Position numbers and translations under genes: made by a program. Shown in pieces: positions 1-11,410 of a DNA stretch of 64,000 nt; position 1 is the stretch's first letter, and every line of letters starts with the position of its first letter. Below the pieces are notes generated by a model, which was not told the DNA's origin, did no database searches, and worked only from the letters and a program-made list of their open reading frames with translations. Location: the NCBI GenBank assembly GCA_034359265.1, contig CP136896.1:68521501-68585500 (forward strand). The letters are read 5' to 3'. The stretch comes from Canna indica. Lineage: Eukaryota > Streptophyta > Magnoliopsida > Zingiberales > Cannaceae.

Positions 1-111
1 AATTAAACTTCTCTATCATAAATGAAGCTATTTTTATGTTTTTACCAACTCAAAAAGATTGTTAATCATGTGCTAATATTTTTGCATGAATAGATTTTAC
101 AAAATTTCTAA

Positions 112-406
112 GGTTTAAAATCTCGGTCGGTACGGTACGGTAAGTCCGGTATTTACCGGTTTTTTAGGTTTCCGGTATACGATATACCCGGTATTTGAAA
201 AAACCGGGTATATTGTGTATACCGGGCGGTATATGGCTCATACCGCCCGGTATGGGTGATACCGGGCGGTATGTCACGAAAAGAAAAAAAAATGGCTAGT
301 ATGCATTTTCATACCGGTCCGTACCGTGTGTCGGTACGGTATGGTACCGGTATATACCGGTACCGGCCGGTGACCGAAACCGGTACCGGTACCGAGATTT
401 TAAACC
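112..406. mobile_element. Foldback MITE with GGTTTAAAATCTCGGT termini
   Basis: A perfect 16-bp inverted repeat, GGTTTAAAATCTCGGT, starts at 112 and its complement ends at 406. The interior is packed with short palindromes built from CGGTAC, ACCGGT and GGTATA. The element has no coding capacity, which fits a non-autonomous MITE. A target-site duplication is not obvious, so the superfamily is not assigned. It lies downstream of the last visible RPC3 exon, so it may sit in an RPC3 intron or 3' region. Confidence 0.7.
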
Positions 407-697
407 ATGGGAATATACAGATATACCAAATAATTGGAAGTTAAAGTGTTGATGTCTGAAGTAACAGTCTATATGAGAATATGATATAACTGTGAACCAT
501 CTTCATAAGAAGAGCAGATGTCGATTTCACGTGATAGGAAATAATACTGAAAGATGATTTACAAGGTAATTGACTTGAACTGGTATAAGTGGTGACAGAT
601 CCTACACAACTGACCCACACATGAACAAGGCATGCGAGGTATGTGTGGCAACAAATATTAATGGATATGAGCTCTATTGCTCTAAGTGAAGAAGCAA

Positions 698-2151
698 TTA
701 TATGAAAATCGGTGCTTTTGAACTTATCTTAATAGTCCTTCGTCTTGCTGAAGTAGTTGCTTCTTCTGAATTAGGTGCAATAAAGGGTTCAGGCCTCGGA
801 CAACGCTCAACATAATGTGCACGCACTAGTTTTTCAAAGTTCTTTCGCAAAACATCCCGAATACTTGAACTGCCTAAGGACAACATAATAAAAATATTCC
901 ATAAATAGATACTAATATAGTTCCCTGCAGAGTTCAACAGGAAAAAGAAATAACTTATTAATAGCTAAGAATTTTTAACATGATATCAAGTGGTGTAGTC
1001 AGCCTACCTTCTGGTTTTTTTGATGTTGCTCGTACCACAAGCTGATCAAAAGTCAGCCTACCATGTTGCAGTAAACCCTCCAGAAGAGTCTCACACTACA
1101 AGTATATAACATGAAAATCACTAGCGGGTCTAAATTAGACATCATGGGATACATTATATCATCAATTTAATGAATGAATATCTAAACAGCTAAATGTTTG
1201 GGCATAACATAACAACCACTTGTAAATTTAAATTAGCAAACATCATAGGACCAAATAAATTGAATACCTTATGTATGAATATAATATGAATATCACTTGT
1301 GAAATCAAATACAGAACCTGTTATAGTTTCTAATTTTCTATCATATCATGAACCCAATGAAATGAATACCTAAATGTTTAGTCTTGAAAGAAAATTATAC
1401 CTAAATAAAAATGACTTCTACATAAATAAAGGCGTGCTTGCAATCTACATGGATAGAAGTTATGACACTTTGTGGTTTAAGGGAATAATTTGAAAAGGAT
1501 AAAATAATTTATTTTCTCCAATTGTTCGAAGTTAGCATTGCTATTCTACAATGCAGCAAGGTAAGAACAAATTATTCATCGGCCAATTATTCCATGCATA
1601 CACAAAAAGGTAAAAACTCAATGTGGTGTCAATCTGACAACCGCCGGTACAAGCAAAAGTCAACCTGTGCGCCGAGGTCTTCCCTGACGATGGCCAATAA
1701 CTTGGAGAAACGCATCCGATGGAGAATGTTGTCGAAGAGCGCCATGTACTGCGTCACTGCCTTGACCGCCCCAGCTGCCCAAGGAACAACAGAATGCACA
1801 GGGTCATCCCTCCAACGAGTAGGAAATGCGAGAGAGAGGTCCATGGATAGCAACCTCACCTGCTCTGGGAACGGAGAAGGCCTGGACGCAGTTGTGCTGG
1901 ATGAGGACGAGGAGGCCATTCTTGACTTGGGGGTTGGAGAGCTCCGTGGCGCGGGCGATTTCCTGGAGGGAGAGGGTTCCTCTCTGGAGGAGGCAACCGC
2001 ATATCTTCTGCATACGAGAGACGACAAGAAAGCGTAAGGGGCGAAGAGGAGAGAAGGAAGGGAGGAGGAGGAGAGGGCATACGGCGACCAGATCGCCGAA
2101 GTGGGAGGTGATGAGGCTGACGGCGAGATTGATGCCGTGTTGGCCGACCAT
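698..2151 (-). CDS. NRPC3: DNA-directed RNA polymerase III subunit RPC3 (5' part of gene)
   Basis: RPC3 (yeast RPC82, human POLR3C) is a winged-helix subunit of the Pol III initiation subcomplex, acting in the nucleus. Five exons can be read: 2151-2083 (starts MVGQHGINLAV), 2007-1860 (KICGCLLQRGTLSLQEIAR then VLIQHNCVQAF), 1774-1665 (TQYMALFDNILHRMRF, LAIVREDLGA), 1095-1008 (LLEGLLQHGRLTFDQLV) and from 874 (RKNFEKLVRAHYVERCPRP, ending near SARRR). The four introns are GT-AG, and the reading frame is kept across every joint (69, 148+110, then 88 nt with phase 1). Exon 5 has no clear donor before an in-frame stop at 700-698, so its 3' end is unresolved. The remaining two thirds of the family protein is not visible; it lies to the left of the window or is lost. 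The start was chosen because the first exon matches the conserved N terminus. No disabling change is seen in the visible exons. Confidence 0.85.
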
Positions 2152-2312
2152 GGCGACGGCGAGAGTGCTAAGGCGACTCCTTCCGATTCTGCAAAACGGG
2201 AACGGGGTTTTAAGGTGATTAATTAAACCCTCGTCTCGTAGGATTCGATTTCGACTGAGTTCGCGATGCTACCCGGTGAAAACACCGCTGTTGCGGGTGA
2301 TTCGAAATGTAG

Positions 2313-2345
2313 GAGCGCAACGGGCCGGCCCAAAACCTCTTTATG
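2313..2345 (-). promoter_or_regulatory. Site II-like motif upstream of RPC3
   Basis: The palindrome GGGCCGGCCC at 2322-2331 reads TTTTGGGCCGGCCCG on the RPC3 strand, about 175 bases upstream of the start codon. TGGGCC (site II) motifs are established TCP-bound elements in plant housekeeping promoters. The position suits a core promoter. No convincing TATA box was seen between it and the start codon. Function is inferred. Confidence 0.45.
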
Positions 2346-3035
2346 AAGAATCCAAATTGCACATTGCATTGCAATTTTTTACTGTAAGATAGAAAATATT
2401 TTTTATAGTAAAAAAGGTTTCATTCTTGTAATTATCAAAATAATAATAATGATAAATAACAACAACAAAAAAATTACTTAAGTCTATTTTTGTCCAAAAC
2501 CAATATGTTAAAATATTTTTATTGAAAATTAAATCTTATACGATGATGCACAAAACATATCATATATGTATGATGTGCAATTATATTAATATACCAAACA
2601 TTATCTGAATCTTTATATCATCAAATCATACTCTATGGAACTTTTTCCAATCATATTTTTATCGTACATGGTGATGGTGCACCTTATTTTATTCTCTTGG
2701 AAAACATTATTTTTTTGCTATTTACCCTTTGCAATTCGAGATATTTAAATTTTGACTGCGAAGTTTCTCTATTTTGAGTGATGGTTGGGAAATGACAAAA
2801 TGATGAATGTGATAAATGATATAGGATGGAAAGAATCATAGTGACATGATATTAAGAAATTATATGACTAAATCTATATTTTAAAGTTTAAAAATCAAAT
2901 TAGCAAAATTAACAAACTTGGGGAACAAAGTAACAAACCCAACTAGAGATTGACAAAATTAATATACCTGTTTTGACCTGTAAAATATCTCAGGGCTCTT
3001 TTTTCTAATTATATTTTATTGAAAATCAAATTTTG
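2346..3035. other. AT-rich intergenic sequence
   Basis: Spacer between the RPC3 promoter and the LINE-A target site. I see no open frame, clear repeat or regulatory site in it. Confidence 0.6.
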
Positions 3036-3053
3036 GCTTACATAACACTTGTT
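3036..3053. repeat. Left 18-bp target-site duplication of LINE-A
   Basis: GCTTACATAACACTTGTT is repeated exactly at 5607-5624. The two copies bracket the LINE-A remnant and define its insertion limits. Confidence 0.9.
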
Positions 3054-5606
3054 GTTTTTTTAAAAAAGAAGCTACTACAAGATCAAGTTACTGCCTCCGA
3101 AGAAGAGAAAGAAAACAAAGAGCTTTCCTGATCTTTACGGCTGGCAGCAGAGCTCGATGCTTGGCCAAAAATTTTATTGCTTATATTAGAAACATTACAA
3201 TTGTTTGAGCTTACAGGGAAACAAGAAAAATTTACTCTAATTACATTTGAATTATGAGATAAACTCTGAGCTAAACCCCTCTTAGCTAGAAGATGAGCTT
3301 TAGAATTTAACTTCCTATCAATATGAAACCAACCAATTACCTCAACTTCCTCAGCAATGGACCAAATATCAACCACAAGCTCTTTTAAGTACCAAGAAGC
3401 CTTATACACTTTATTAAGAATATTAATTGCTCTCAAGCAATCAGAGAATACTTTGATATACTTGTAATTCATAAGCTTTGCTCTCCTGATACAAAGCCAG
3501 ATAGTCCAGATCTCTGCAAACAGTGGAGAATCAACCTTCTTATTACCAAATTCTTCCCAGACTGCAGTGTTAACATTGCTTAAAAAATAGAAACCAAAAC
3601 CAGCATCACAGTTACCAACTAACCAGGCAGCATCGCAATATGCATTAATGCCTACTTCTTCTATGCAATTATGCTTCAATGTCATTTTATCAGTAGAATT
3701 CGAATAGTTATCAGGACAATGCTCATTTTGCCTTTTGACAGAATTAACTTTATTCAAAACTGGAACTTCTAAACAAGCAGGAACTTCTTTATAGACTTCT
3801 GATAAGACCCTATAAACCAATGAGTAAATACTTTTCCTCTTGCTATTAAAACGGATATTATTTCTGTTCTTTCAAATTTGCCAAAGACAGGCAGCAATCA
3901 ACCCAGTAATTTTATTCCCCCATTTTTTTTCAAGAGAAGCACCTTCTTTAAGACATCCACTAGTTGGCCATAAGCTCTTGTAATTAAACACAAAACCTAA
4001 ATGTTTCTCAACACATTCTCATACTTTGAGTGAAAAATGACATTTGAAAAAAAGGTGATCAACACTATCCTCCCCCTCATTACAAATATAGCATTTACAA
4101 GGAGACACTTTACTGAAGTTAGCAAGATAGCAGGAAGTAGGCAATCTTTCCCAAGCCAACTTCCATGCAAATATCTTAATCTTAGGAATGGTATCCATAC
4201 TTCATAACTTTGCCCAGTTTATGTCAGGAGCAATGACATAATCATGCTTCTCCTTAAGGTAGTTATAAGCAATCTTACTGCTAACTTTTCCTTTATCATT
4301 TAATCTCCAAACCCATTTATCCTTCTCATCATGCTTAGGGATATAAATTTGACTTATCAATTGAACCAGCTCACAGCCAAATATGTCATTTAGCAAATGA
4401 TAATTCCAATCTCTATTAATGAACAAATCAGAAAGCTTCTCAAAAAAATAAATCTTCTCAGGATTGACATAAGTTGGCCACTTGTCAAGAGGAATACTTG
4501 AAATCCAAGGATCCTTGGATATGCATATATCTTCACCATTACCAATCTTCATTTAGAGCCCATCCTTTAGCATCTGAATTGTTTTGTGCAATCCTTTGAA
4601 AGACCAGGAATATTTAGAGTCATTGCATTGATCCCATGGATGATAATTTTCATACTTCACACGAATAACCTTTGCCCATAAGCAATCACTCTTATTGAGA
4701 AAGGGGAGCACCTTTTTTGCTAATAGAGAAAATCTGAATAAACTTAGATCTCGAACACCCAACCCTCCAGAAGCCTTGTTGGCAGTAACTTTGTCCCAGC
4801 TCAGTAAATGAAATGCCTTCTTTTTTACACTGGTTTGCCACATGAATTTCTTAAAAACTGACTTATATTTCTCAATCACCTTCTCATTAATCCATGTTGT
4901 AGATAAAGTATGAACTGGAATTGAGTTCATAACTGAGTTAAGGAGAGTTACTTTACCAGCTTGGGAAATTATCTTACTAGCCCAGTTGTCAACCTTGCAA
5001 ATTGTCTTGTCAACCATCTGGTATTGAAGGTTTGTTGGTACTTTCCCTGGGTTCACATTCGAACCTAAATATTTCATGGGGAAACTGCCTTCTTTAATTC
5101 CAAGAGATTTGCAAACTTCTGTTTTGATTTTATCAGGACAGCAGCTTGGGAAAAAGACTTCAGATTTGTGACTATTGATTTTTTGGTTAGTCATCTTGCA
5201 ATACACACCAAATATTTCATGAAGCTTAGCACAAACATTATTGTCATACTTTACAAAGATAAGGATATCATCAGCAAAAAAAGATGGTTGTTGATAATTC
5301 CTTTATGCTTAAAAGGCTTAAAATTACTTGATAATACCTCCCTCCTAATCAGTTGAGATAGGGTCTCTTGGAGAATAATAAAGAGGTAAGGTGATAAAGA
5401 ATCACCTTGTCTTACACCCATATGACTCTTGAAGGCTTTAGATAAAATGCCATTGACACAACATTTGAAAACTGGAGATTTCAGACATGCTTTGATTCAT
5501 GAAATGAACTTGCCAGAAAAATTCATGCAACCCAAGATACATAAAATAGCATCCCATGAAGTCCTATCAAAAGTCTTTTCCAAATCAACCTTAAACATAA
5601 TGTATA
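3054..5606 (-). mobile_element. LINE-A: 5'-truncated L1-type retrotransposon
   Basis: The 2.55-kb insert lies between perfect 18-bp duplications. On the minus strand it runs from inside the reverse-transcriptase domain (5606 side) to a short A-rich 3' end (3054 side). The 5' truncation and the long duplication are hallmarks of target-primed reverse transcription. ORF1, the endonuclease and the start of RT are absent. Confidence 0.9.
3083..5604 (-). pseudogene. LINE-A ORF2 fragment (RT, zinc-binding region, RNase H)
   Basis: Read on the minus strand, the order is: RT palm with KVDLEKTFDR (about 5590), RQGDSLSPYLF (about 5400) and an intact catalytic box FFADDILIF (about 5270); RT thumb and connection (5206-4553, with WDKVTANKASGGLGVRDL); a segment with SIPLDKWPTYV (about 4490); a zinc-binding RVT-type region (CYICNEGEDS, about 4090); and RNase H (3700-3250, with CDAAW, then FSDCLRAI and SKAHLLAKRG). 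Stops break the frame, for example after FIS near 5520 and at the 4553/4552 boundary. It is a dead fragment of an ORF2 that would normally encode a target-primed reverse transcriptase. Confidence 0.88.
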
Positions 5607-5624
5607 GCTTACATAACACTTGTT
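5607..5624. repeat. Right 18-bp target-site duplication of LINE-A
   Basis: Exact second copy of GCTTACATAACACTTGTT; the first is at 3036-3053. Confidence 0.9.
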
Positions 5625-6142
5625 AAATAAATAATAATTACATATATAATATTACAATTTATAAATTTAATAAATTAAAAATAATTCGTTCCAATTTGAC
5701 AACATTAATGAGTTTGTTTCTTAAAAATTAAAAATTACCAATAAAAAATATTGAAAAAACTAAGTCCTCTTTCACTCTTAAGCACGGTTAAAAACTAAAC
5801 AAGTTATCTTGTACCAAGATTATTTTGCAAAATAAGTTATAATATTGGACAACAATGAGATTTGCCATTAGGCAACCAACTATTTTATTGTACCAAGAAA
5901 AAGCTCGATAAAATGAACTTTGGGCATGGTACAATGACACAAAATGACCACTATATCCTTCAAACAAAAGAAAATATAGTAATATTATTTTTAATATTAT
6001 ATTTGATGATATTATAAAATGTATTATACATTGTCTATATCTTTTTTATGATCATCCAAATATGTAAAAATAAAGAGTATTTGATCAATATATCTTATCT
6101 TATGTCATTTTTATACTAAACAAAACTAATTTCCTTATCCAG

Positions 6143-6182
<40 letters not shown>

Positions 6183-6218
6183 AGCCACTATCCTATCATG
6201 GACAACCATTGTCTTGTA
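5625..6218. other. AT-rich intergenic sequence with a TA microsatellite
   Basis: No gene seen. A (TA)n tract of about 33 bases lies at 6145-6177. Confidence 0.6.
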
Positions 6219-6675
6219 TAGGGGTGACAATTGAAATCGATTAACCAATTAATCGAATCACAAAATTTAATTTCAAATAGCGAATTTGCAGTTCGACTTC
6301 GATTTCAGTTAGAGAATATGAAAAACCGATTAAATTCAATTCATTTCCGTTTATTAGTTGATTCGTGGATAATCAAAATTATTTATATATTTCGATTTCG
6401 ATTACCGTTTATCTAGAGATAAACAGATCTGAAATCGTTATAATTAATTATTTCGATATTTTAGATATTTCATATTTTAGTTTACAAATTAATTAACCGA
6501 TCAATAAATCGGTAATTGGTTCTATTCGAATCGAACTAACCGATTTTGATTTCGGATACTAATTTTTCAAATCGGTTGTTTCAATTTCAATTTTAATTTC
6601 GATTAATGAATTTTTAAATCAGTTTTAATTTTGATTAATCATAAAAATACGGTTAATCTAGCATTGCCTTTCCTA
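6219..6675. mobile_element. Degenerate hAT-like MITE rich in AATCG/CGATT
   Basis: The left end TAGGGGTGACAATTG and the complement of the right end, TAGGAAAGGCAATGC, are similar, and each is followed by a GATTAACC motif. The interior is made of repeated ATCGATTAA-type palindromes. The TAGGGGTG-like terminus resembles the two hAT-like MITEs at 12463 and 13894, but no 8-bp duplication is recognisable. Confidence 0.45.
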
Positions 6676-7220
6676 GCTAGCTACTCCTGCTTTGTACGAT
6701 ACTAGACAATGTCTACAATTTTCAAAATAAATGCACCCTAAATTCAACCCAAGTCCGTGATTAAAAGAATCCAATATTCAATCTAATCAAATCCAAGTTG
6801 ATTATATATATCATAATATATGTTTGATAATAAAAAGAATTTTGTAACTTTTTGCTTTAATTTTGATTAATTGGGATAAATTAATTCTCCTTGGCCCATT
6901 AAAAGCAGCAATTAGACAGCCATAGTCACGGTACGTACATGAAGTAAATTTGGGCAGTGCATGAGCTCATTGATGCAATTTGCCACGACTATATAACCTT
7001 CATTGGACTGGGTAATTTAGCTGTAAGTCTGTAACGAGTCAGTTCAACGCAATTTTTGGTCTAGTTCAGTTGATTTTGATTGATTCGGTGGCAATTGACT
7101 TGATTCAAAAAAAATTTTAAAAGAACCATCTGAGTAAAAAAAAGTCACTCCCTGTTCATTAACTGATTAAGAGAGCATTGAGCCCGGTCGTATTTTCCTT
7201 GCCAAATTCACAAACAAGAA
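6676..7220. other. Intergenic sequence
   Basis: AT-rich spacer without a recognisable gene. The 3' boundary of LINE-B falls somewhere near 7200. Confidence 0.5.
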
Positions 7221-7224
7221 TATA

Positions 7225-9070
7225 TTATCCTTGAGATGTCGAAATTTTATTTAAATATAAAGGATCATAAATAAAAATTCCTTTTTTATAGGTTACATCA
7301 GTTGAACTGAGGTTAACATGTGAAGTACAAATAGAAATTTTTTCCACTAAACCAAAAGCACTTGAATCAAATAGATCATCATCATCATCCGGAGGAGTAG
7401 ATTGATGATAAACTTCATCTAGAGCTCTTTTGAATTGAGAAGGATAAAACATACTAGTTATATCTTCAACACTCTAACTTGAATGGAATTACCTTTGCAA
7501 TAATTCTAGTAGATTCATTGTACACTTTAAAATAAGAAGCTATACAACTATCATTCTCATCTACAGAAAAAACACAATCCTCGAATCTAAGAGATAAAGC
7601 TTTTCTTGCCGGATCATTTGCTTCAATATTACATTGCCTGTTAATATTAACACATAGTCTCACTCCCACAACATCTACTTTTACTCTAATATCATTGACT
7701 AATCCTTTCAATTGCCATGGTACAAGCTCTTCACCTTTAGGATTTTGATTACCTTCCTGCAATCAGATAAAACTGCTTCTACTATCATCTCTTTTTTTTC
7801 ACATTGTCCAAACCGAACCAAATGACTTTGAATTCAGCAAGTAAGGGATTTGCAGTTGCTTCCATACCATAACTTTTAGCTATTACTTTCCTCTCATTCA
7901 CAATGATAAAATCACATCCAGAGGTAAAATCCTCTTTCCAGGTAGCATTCACACATATTAACATCCATTGTAATTCTTCAACCGAGAGTTCTTCCTTCTT
8001 CTTTATTTTTTTCTTCATTCCTTTTTATTCTATTCCTTATCTTATTCATGTACTCCATAGTTTTATTATAAACTCTTTGATACAAGCTACTAGCACTCAA
8101 ACTTCTACCTCTAAATTTCACATTATTCCTATTTTTTCAAAGCATCCAATTTTTTTTTGCTAAGAATGCTTTTAAAATTTTAGCAGAATTACCTTCAAAG
8201 CCTTCAGCCTCCTTCAACCAATCACCTCTGCCTCCGTCATTCTTGTATCTGAATTTTATTTTCAAATTTTCCTCCATTGTACCCCACTATTCATTTGCAA
8301 AATCACAGTTGAAACAAAAATGTATATAATCATCTTCCTCTTTTTTGAAAACATAACAATTGTCTATTTCATTACCACAAAATTTACTGAAATGTTTGAA
8401 AGTAGGAAGCCTCCCCCAAATCATTTTCCACATGAATTTGTTTGTTCTTTCTGATATCTTTATTGGCCAAAGTTTCTTCCAATTAAAATCTATTTCTTTG
8501 AAGCTCACCTACCTTTCCTTTAAGAAACAATATGCATTCTTCACTGATAATTGGCCCTTCATATTTCCTCTCCATACCCATCTGTCTTTGCCTTCAAAAC
8601 TATCAGTTTCAATTGTTAGTATCCTTTCTTTCAGTAAGCTACCAAAGCACTTGTCTAATTTATCAATATCTCATTCATTCTCCTTCAGCAAATTCATAAC
8701 TAATTCATACTTCATTAACTCAGAAAGTATCAACAAAAGTTGGTCACCTTTCTAGAGGAAGAACCCCTAACCAAGGATCTTTCCAGATATTTGTTCCTTT
8801 ACCATTTGCTATTTTGATACCCAGTCATTCTCTCAAATTCTTCATACATTCAAAAATAAACTTTGCTTGTTCTGATTTCTTCTTTTTACTGTTCTTCTCC
8901 CATGGATAAATAATATCATATTTCTTCGTGTACAGTTTACACTAGTCCTTATTTTTATTATTTAATAGAGGTAAAACTCTTTTAGTCATCATATATTTAT
9001 TCATTATGGATACACCTCTTATACCCAAACCCCTCATTGATCTTCTTGCTAAAATTTTATCCCAACATTC
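7225..9070 (-). pseudogene. LINE-B: decayed ORF2 C-terminal half
   Basis: On the minus strand, short frames follow the order of a plant L1 ORF2. An RT-connection segment with SMRGLGIRGVS lies near 9040-9000 and PWEKNSKKK near 8900. A zinc-binding region (8508-8287) has IKISERTNKFMWKMIWGRLP and CYVFKKEEDD. The RNase H start (8018-7785) has LAEFKVIWFGLDNV, followed after a frameshift by DCRKVIKIL, and its end is NINRQCNIEAND (7690-7620). The last frame (7452-7225) matches nothing I know and is likely ORF2 C-terminal or 3' UTR sequence. Frameshifts and stops are frequent, so it is inactive and looks older than LINE-A. It resembles LINE-D (WFGLDNV shared). No target duplication was found. Confidence 0.75.
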
Positions 9071-9393
9071 AATTTTTTTTTAAAAAAATGCAAATTGAGT
9101 CTATTGTTAACGAATACCACAAATAAAAACCACAAACACAATAAATTTATGGATTATTTGATGTATCTAGCTCAAACTATGATAATTTTCACAAATTTAG
9201 ATCATTCTTTAATTTGTATCAATTATATTCCGAACTATCGGATTGATATCAATTCTAGCCCGACATCAGATGCCGTCAATGTCACCGTTAGATGCTGACG
9301 CGGCATATGAATCAACATATTAAAAAATATTTTTTTAATAATCGCGTTTCCACGTCAATATTTAATTACTTTTTTTACTAAAAAATTACCCAT

Positions 9394-9396
<3 letters not shown>

Positions 9397-9467
<71 letters not shown>
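9397..9467. repeat. (AT)n microsatellite
   Basis: About 35 AT units lie in the left Pack-MULE arm, next to the captured calmodulin-like piece. The right arm has only a short matching tract near 12270-12285, so the left tract has expanded or the right one has shrunk. Confidence 0.95.
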
Positions 9468-9468
<1 letters not shown>

Positions 9469-9472
9469 CCAT

Positions 9473-9663
9473 GCCCTGCAGCTCACCCACCTGGACCGCG
9501 ACGGCAGCCTCACCCACTTGGAGCTCGCTACCCTCCTTCGCTCCCTCGGCCTGAAGCCCACCGGGGACCAAATACATGCTCTACTCTCCGGCATGGACGT
9601 CGCCAACCACAACGGATCCGTCAAGTTCGACGAGCTCGCTGTCGCCCTCGCGCCCATGATGAA
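9473..9663 (+). pseudogene. Captured calmodulin-like (CML7/8-type) gene fragment, left arm
   Basis: The plus-strand frame reads QLTHLDRDGSLTHLELATLL, then LRSLGLKPTGDQIHALL and FDELAVALAPMMNE. This matches the first EF-hand pair of plant CML7-type calcium sensors: an acidic loop with DRDGS and a Glu at its end, and a second loop with GSVKFDE. Only about 60 residues are present, with no start codon of their own and no C-terminal EF-hands. The sequence runs straight into an ELO-type piece. An inverted, more decayed copy lies at 12056-12250. It is a captured fragment, not a gene. Confidence 0.8.
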
Positions 9664-9784
9664 CGAGCATGCCCTTTCTCTGGCTCGAATTCTCCCCGTC
9701 CTTCCACGTCGTCGCCATCCTCTCCGCCTCCCTCGCCCACACTGTCATCTTCGGTTACCGCTTCTGGGTGGGCGTCGCAAAAAA
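9664..9784 (+). pseudogene. Captured ELO-type fatty acid elongase fragment, left arm
   Basis: One frame reads FLWLEFSPSFHVVAILSASL, then AHTVIFGYRFWVG. This resembles a membrane-spanning part of plant GNS1/SUR4 (HOS3-like) elongases, ER proteins of very-long-chain fatty acid or sphingolipid synthesis. About 40 residues remain. It is fused downstream of the calmodulin-like piece and upstream of a GT14 piece, in a frame different from the calmodulin-like one. The inverted arm carries the same join. Confidence 0.7.
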
Positions 9785-10286
9785 GTGACTGCTTGCAAAT
9801 GCTCTACTCGGCATGGCCAACGAGCGATTCGTTCTGCACCCTGAATCATGCATTCCTCTCTACAACTTCAGCATCATCTACGAATACTTGATCCACTCAT
9901 GACACAGCTTCGTGGGCTCATTCGATGACCCTGGTCGTGACGACCGAGGAAGATACAACCCCAACATGGTACCTCGAGTTCACATCACCCAATGGAGAAA
10001 AGCAGCTCAATGGTTTGAGGTTGACCAAAAGCTTGCCATCTTCTTAGTTCAAGACACCAAATACTAACAAAAGTTTAAGGAATTCTGCAAACCGGCATGC
10101 TATCTGGATGAGCACTACTTCCCAACGATGCTCACATTTGAACTCCCACAACGTATAACAAACAGAAGCGTGACCTGGGTGGATTGGTCGAGGGACAGTT
10201 CTCACCCAGCCACATTCGGAAAGGGTTACATTATAGAAGCATTCCTGAAGAGGATCGTGGAAGCCAAAAACTGCGTGTATAATTAA
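9785..10286 (+). pseudogene. Captured GT14 (DUF266, core-2/I-branching-like) glycosyltransferase fragment
   Basis: The plus strand encodes the C-terminal half of a plant GT14/DUF266 protein: ANERFVLHPESCIPLYNF, then FVGSFDDPGRDDRGRYNP, CKPACYLDEHYFPTML, TNRSVTWVDWSRDSSHPATF and FLKRIVEAKNCVYN, followed by a TAA at 10284-10286. In-frame stops interrupt it after LIHS (about 9900) and after DTKY (about 10065). Full-length family members are Golgi type II membrane proteins; the membrane anchor and N-terminal half are absent here. The downstream 500 bases may be the captured 3' UTR. It exists in one copy, so it lies in the unique centre of the element. Confidence 0.82.
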
Positions 10287-11065
10287 TGACCAACCAGCTT
10301 CGATTTGTTTCCTTTTCGCTCGAAAGTTTGCTCCAAGTGCATTGGAGCCCTTGTTGCAGTTTGCACCAATTAAATTCATTTTGGAACTTAGTTGATCAGT
10401 TGTTGATCTAGAAGGTCAACAATGGGTAACTCGGCACTCCCTTATTAGTTCAGTTCAACCTATTGGAAAAGAACATATTCTAGTAGTTTAGCTTCATCTT
10501 AAATCATGTTCACATTTTTACTCAAAGGAAGAGGAAGAATGTCTCCGAGCTCATGTTTCTCCTCTTGAACTAGAGGATCATTCTAATTACTGAACTAGAA
10601 TAAACAAACAATAAGGTTGTGATGCTATTGCAGACCTGGATTCCTATATGTTCCTGGTTCTTAGCATATTTTTAAGTCTTCAAATTTAAAATAATGGAGC
10701 TTCAACTAAGATTCTTGGTGTGTTGTTTTACTTTCACTTGCCTACTCTAGAAGCTAATAAAATAAGGTTTCCTCGAACTCAGGATAGTTTCCAATCATAA
10801 ATTAATTATTTTCCCTCATTGAGCTCATTGTACTATAACTGGGAACATGTACATACATAAGGGCCCTTTTTCGATTTCTTCCCCTAGAATAGTTGCGATT
10901 ATTTATATAAATTTGTAATTATTTTTTGTTATGGTCATTACAAAAAAGGGTACTCTTTAAAATGGAAAAAGTAAGATTTTTTTTTGTTCGCTATACAGAT
11001 GGGAGAACTTACAGAATCAGAGTCGAGTTCTCCCTTTTGTTTTCCCTCATTCATTGGATCTGTCG
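10287..11065. other. Central Pack-MULE sequence without a recognised gene
   Basis: AT-rich sequence between the GT14 stop and the ELO fragment on the other strand. It probably includes the 3' flanks of both captured pieces. Confidence 0.4.
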
Positions 11066-11070
11066 ACATT

Positions 11071-11410
11071 TCATCGCTCTTTCTTTTTGTCGAAGGAATT
11101 GACTTTATTCTGATGGTGATGATGACTACTGCTATGATGGCTGCTCCCAATGTTGTCCTCCAAGCTCTCGCCTTTATGTATCCTCACCACCCTCTTGACG
11201 ATGAAGTGGACGAAGAGGAACAGCAGTGCGGCGTTGAGCACGGAATTGAATACCCAAGCGCCGATGCCGCACCCACCCTTGGCGAAGTGGAGGAGGAGCA
11301 CGCCCAAGTGGCACACTAGGTTGCAGCCCGTGAGGGACACTTGCCAGGCGAGCACTACCGCCGCCCTCGGCCCGGGCGGCCGCCGAGAGGCCGATGCGAG
11401 GGGCGTATAC
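11071..11410 (-). pseudogene. Captured ELO-type elongase, C-terminal part
   Basis: The minus strand reads PPGPRAAVVLAWQVSLTG, CNLVCHLGVLLLHFAKGGC, GIGAWVFNSVLNAALLFLF and VHFIVKRVVRIHKGE. This matches the last two membrane segments and basic tail of plant HOS3-like ELO proteins. It continues the ELO piece at 11925-12055 after a 0.5-kb interruption. A His-rich stretch follows (SSHHSSSHHHH) before the stop. No start codon belongs to it. Confidence 0.78.

Noticed and set aside
1522..2218. Plus-strand ORFs of 130 and 171 codons
   Set aside because: They are antisense to RPC3 exons, and the minus strand has the conserved sequence and splice sites.
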